Shown: in pieces, positions 61,765 through 64,000 of the stretch
Position numbering within the stretch: the stretch's first letter is position 1
Layout: every line of letters begins with the position of its first letter
Position numbers and translations under genes: made by a program
Source: Corallococcus coralloides DSM 2259
GTDB taxonomy: Bacteria; Myxococcota; Myxococcia; Myxococcales; Myxococcaceae
DNA length: 64,000 nt
Direction of reading: 5' to 3'
Assembly: GCF_000255295.1 (NCBI RefSeq)
Contig: NC_017030.1
Span: forward strand, 9,646,328 to 9,710,327
The notes under the pieces: generated by a model
Told to the model about the DNA's origin: nothing
Databases searched by the model: none
What the model saw: only the letters and a program-made list of their open reading frames with translations

Positions 61765-62886
61765 TCAATCCACCCGCACCAGGCCGACCTCTCGCACACC
61801 GGCCGACGGATCCACGTCCACCGCCAGGAAGTGCCGGCCCACCCCGTCGAAACGCTCCGGGATCGCTCCGCCCCCTCCGGAGATGTACGCCGGGATGCCC
61901 GCGTTGGAGAACGAATAGTAGCTGTGGATGTGGCCGTAGAGCGTCAGGTCCACCCCCGCGCGCGCCATCTTCCCCACCAGCCCCGCCGCCTCGTTGCGCA
62001 CCGCGAAGCCTCCGCCCCGGACGCCAATCGGATCCAACGGCGGGATGTGCATCGCCACGATGTGCACCGCGTCGCGCGCCTCCTCCAGCCAGCCGTCCAG
62101 CTCCTCCTCCACCATCGGATCCACCGTGCTGCTGCCGGAATCCACCAGGCTGAAGTGCACGCCATGGAAGGTGAAGTGCTGGCTGCCCCGGCCCACCAGC
62201 CGCTGGTACTCGCGCGCGTCGTCCGTGAAGGTCTCGTGGTTGCCCAGCGTCGCGTACAGCGGGATGCGCGAGTCCGCCTCCAGCCGCTGCTGGAACTCCT
62301 CCAGCTGCTCGCGCGTCCCGTACTCCGTCAGGTCGCCCGCGAAGAAGATGAAGCGCAAGCTGGGGTCCTCATTCAGCTTCGCGTAGACGTCCCCCACCTT
62401 CGACAGCGCCTCCTGCACGTCCGCCAGCGCCGCGAAGCGGAACGGCTCGCGCGTGTCCCAGTCCGGCGGCGCCACCGTCAGCCGCATCGTCGTCCCCGGC
62501 CGCAGGGCCACGCGCCACGCCTTCACCGTCGGGTGCGCGTCCGGCATCGCCACCACCGTCAGCGGCGTGCCCGCTTCGTCCACGGCGTCCAGCACTGCGT
62601 CCGGCATCGCGTTGTGCACCATGAACAGCCAGTCCGTCCGCGCATCCGCGCTCGCGGTGACCTTCGTGGTGAACACCGGCGCCTGGCCCCACAGCTCCAG
62701 CGTCCCCGACGCCAGCGTCCGCACCGACGCGAGCCCGCCCTCCACCTCCACCGTCAGCGCGTCCGCTTCCGCCTTCCCCACGCGCGTGTCCCGCACCGCG
62801 CGGTCCTCGCTGGGGCGCATGCAGCCCGGGGACAGCAGCGCCGCCGTCAGGCCCAGCGCGCCCAGTGCACGAAATCCGCCGCTCAC
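61765..62886 (-). CDS. Metallophosphoesterase lipoprotein
   Basis: 373 aa, GTG start (GTGA overlap with the upstream gene). Lipobox LLSPGCM. Calcineurin-like motifs: FAALADVQ (DxQ in place of DxH), FFAGDLTEYG, LYATLGNHE (GNHE), a His in AMHIPPLDP, and LYGHIHSYYS (GHxH). DxQ in the first block is a known variation that may change metal binding. Secreted to the periplasm and lipid-anchored. Substrate unknown. Confidence 0.88.
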   Translation of the reverse strand: MSGGFRALGALGLTAALLSPGCMRPSEDRAVRDTRVGKAEADALTVEVEGGLASVRTLASGTLELWGQAPVFTTKVTASADARTDWLFMVHNAMPDAVLDAVDEAGTPLTVVAMPDAHPTVKAWRVALRPGTTMRLTVAPPDWDTREPFRFAALADVQEALSKVGDVYAKLNEDPSLRFIFFAGDLTEYGTREQLEEFQQRLEADSRIPLYATLGNHETFTDDAREYQRLVGRGSQHFTFHGVHFSLVDSGSSTVDPMVEEELDGWLEEARDAVHIVAMHIPPLDPIGVRGGGFAVRNEAAGLVGKMARAGVDLTLYGHIHSYYSFSNAGIPAYISGGGGAIPERFDGVGRHFLAVDVDPSAGVREVGLVRVD

Positions 62887-64000
62887 GTGTCACCTCCCAC
62901 CGCGTACACCAGCGACAGCCGCCCCATCAGCGCGCCACCCGCCTGCGCCTCCGCCGCCACACCCCAGTGCTCCGTCAGCAGCACGCGCCCCTTCAGACCG
63001 AACGAACCCACCATGCCGCCGCCCCGGCCCCGCAGCCCTCCCACCAGCCCGTCCTTGCGGTGGTCGTAGAAGAGCACCGCATCGCCCCGCAGCGCCCCGC
63101 CCCGCCCCAGCCACACGCCGTAGCCGAACGTGTAGAGCAGCTGGCCGTACAGGTTGTCGTCCTCCACGCGCCCCGGGTAGCTGTAGGCCTGCGCGGACAG
63201 CCCCACGCCGCCCTCCACGAACGAGCCCGCGAAGCGCGGCCCGAAGCGCTCCATCGCGTAGCGGCCCTTGAGCCCCACCTCTCCGCCTCCCAGCGTGAAG
63301 CCCTCCGTCGGGTAGCGGTGGTACGTCGCGAAGCCCTCCACGTCCAACCACGTCCCGTCCCCCAGCCCCGGCGTCCGCTCCGGCGCGCCCCACAGCCGGT
63401 ACGCCGCGCCCGCGCGGATCAACGTGTTGCCCTCGTCCGGCGCCAGCCTCGCGGACGCCTGGAGCCGCACCTTCGACAGGCGCGCCACCGCGCCCAGCGC
63501 GAAGAAGTTCCGGTACTCCGCCGTCGCGTCGTGCACGTACTGGTAGCCCAGGTCCAGCTCCAGCGGCGGCAGCGTGTCCGGCACCCGCCCCGGGTCGAAC
63601 GCCGGCGACGTCACCGCGTACAGGTTCGCCAGCATCGACAGCGAGAACACCCCCGCCCCCGTCAGCGTCACCGCGTACAGCGGCCCGATGGTCTTTCGCG
63701 ACGCACCCGTCAACGCGATGGGCACCAGCCCCGCGGCGATGAGACCCAGCCCCGTCGCCTCCGCCGCGAACAGGCCCCGCGCCGTCACGGAGTCCCCCGC
63801 CGTCCATGCCCCCAGCCCGTGCAGCAGCAACCCCGGCACCACCGCGACCGCCACCGGCAGCGCCTTGAAGGGCGGCCTCGGCGCGTCGTCCGTCAGACGC
63901 ACGCGGGGCTCCGACACCCGGCCGCCTTCCGGCGCGCCCTGCTCCGGCCCAACCACCGGGCCTGCCTCCGCCGCGGACGCCGTGGGCACCGGCCGGGGCC
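62883..64000 (-). CDS. Outer-membrane-like beta-rich protein, partial (5' end outside window)
   Basis: At least 369 visible residues; the frame is open to the right edge. Two or three hydrophobic helices (AVAVVPGLLLHGLGAW, AATGLGLIAAGLVPIALTG) precede a beta-rich C-terminus with alternating aromatic strands (LDLGYQYVHDATAEYRNFFA, GLSAQAYSYPGRVEDDNLYG). Ends with 4-bp overlap on the metallophosphoesterase. Suggests a membrane-associated partner of that lipoprotein. No family recognised. Confidence 0.7.
   Translation of the reverse strand, partial: PRPVPTASAAEAGPVVGPEQGAPEGGRVSEPRVRLTDDAPRPPFKALPVAVAVVPGLLLHGLGAWTAGDSVTARGLFAAEATGLGLIAAGLVPIALTGASRKTIGPLYAVTLTGAGVFSLSMLANLYAVTSPAFDPGRVPDTLPPLELDLGYQYVHDATAEYRNFFALGAVARLSKVRLQASARLAPDEGNTLIRAGAAYRLWGAPERTPGLGDGTWLDVEGFATYHRYPTEGFTLGGGEVGLKGRYAMERFGPRFAGSFVEGGVGLSAQAYSYPGRVEDDNLYGQLLYTFGYGVWLGRGGALRGDAVLFYDHRKDGLVGGLRGRGGGMVGSFGLKGRVLLTEHWGVAAEAQAGGALMGRLSLVYAVGGDT

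Noticed and set aside
1-64000. CRISPR array, insertion sequence or prophage
   Set aside because: No regularly spaced repeats with unique spacers, no transposase or phage structural gene was recognised in the window.

Overview
The window looks like chromosomal DNA of a fruiting myxobacterium of the Myxococcaceae (Myxococcus/Corallococcus/Pyxidicoccus type). The base composition is very GC-rich with G/C-ending codons. There is a DUF2381 protein typical of that family, many lipoproteins, hybrid and multi-sensor histidine kinases, and several serine proteases. Genes are tightly packed, many with 4-bp ATGA/GTGA overlaps. I see no rRNA, insertion sequence, prophage, integrase or CRISPR array. One tRNA gene is present, tRNA-Gln(TTG).

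Layout. 0-5.4 kb: a lipoprotein/DUF2381 pair, a redox switch (qorB-like reductase divergent from an HxlR regulator with a clear operator), a COG3146 acyltransferase and a SUFU-domain protein. 5.4-14 kb: a hybrid histidine kinase, an enolase-superfamily epimerase, an S41 protease, a LuxR-type regulator, two tandem paralogous lipoproteins and a Fic/Doc-like toxin-antitoxin-like pair. 14-20 kb: a five-gene overlapping operon (MoxR-type AAA+ ATPase, unknown, HEIGHH-vWA protein, unknown, CapK-like adenylate-forming enzyme). 20-27.7 kb: an aldo-keto reductase, a sensor kinase, a radical SAM protein, a subtilisin-like protease and RecQ. 27.9-32.4 kb: an asparagine-synthase-like ligase carrying an in-frame insert of DnaA-box-like repeats, a GT1 glycosyltransferase, a ROK-like protein whose motifs are circularly permuted, and an HNH nuclease.

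32.5-42.4 kb: two tandem HtrA-like proteases with a hairpin at the first Shine-Dalgarno, a PhyH dioxygenase, an MpaB-type oxygenase, a DsbD/redoxin pair and a vWA protein. 42.8-48.4 kb: an EtfD-like Fe-S membrane oxidoreductase, an ankyrin protein, three DUF3592-like membrane proteins and a beta-propeller lipoprotein. 48.4-52.7 kb: an archaemetzincin-like protein with the catalytic Glu replaced, tRNA-Gln, an rtcB/rbfA-like operon and a dihydrolipoyl-dehydrogenase-like flavoprotein. 52.7-61.1 kb: a GT87 enzyme and a complete TonB/ExbB/ExbD/ExbD/TonB-dependent receptor/surface lipoprotein locus. 61.1-64 kb: an AT-hook protein, a metallophosphoesterase lipoprotein and a partial outer-membrane-like protein.

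The most unusual items are the rtcB/rbfA-like operon (possible rRNA repair), the MoxR/vWA-protease/CapK operon, the permuted ROK-like protein next to the AsnB-like/GT1 genes, and the TTGTCCACA-box repeat cluster inside the AsnB-like gene.
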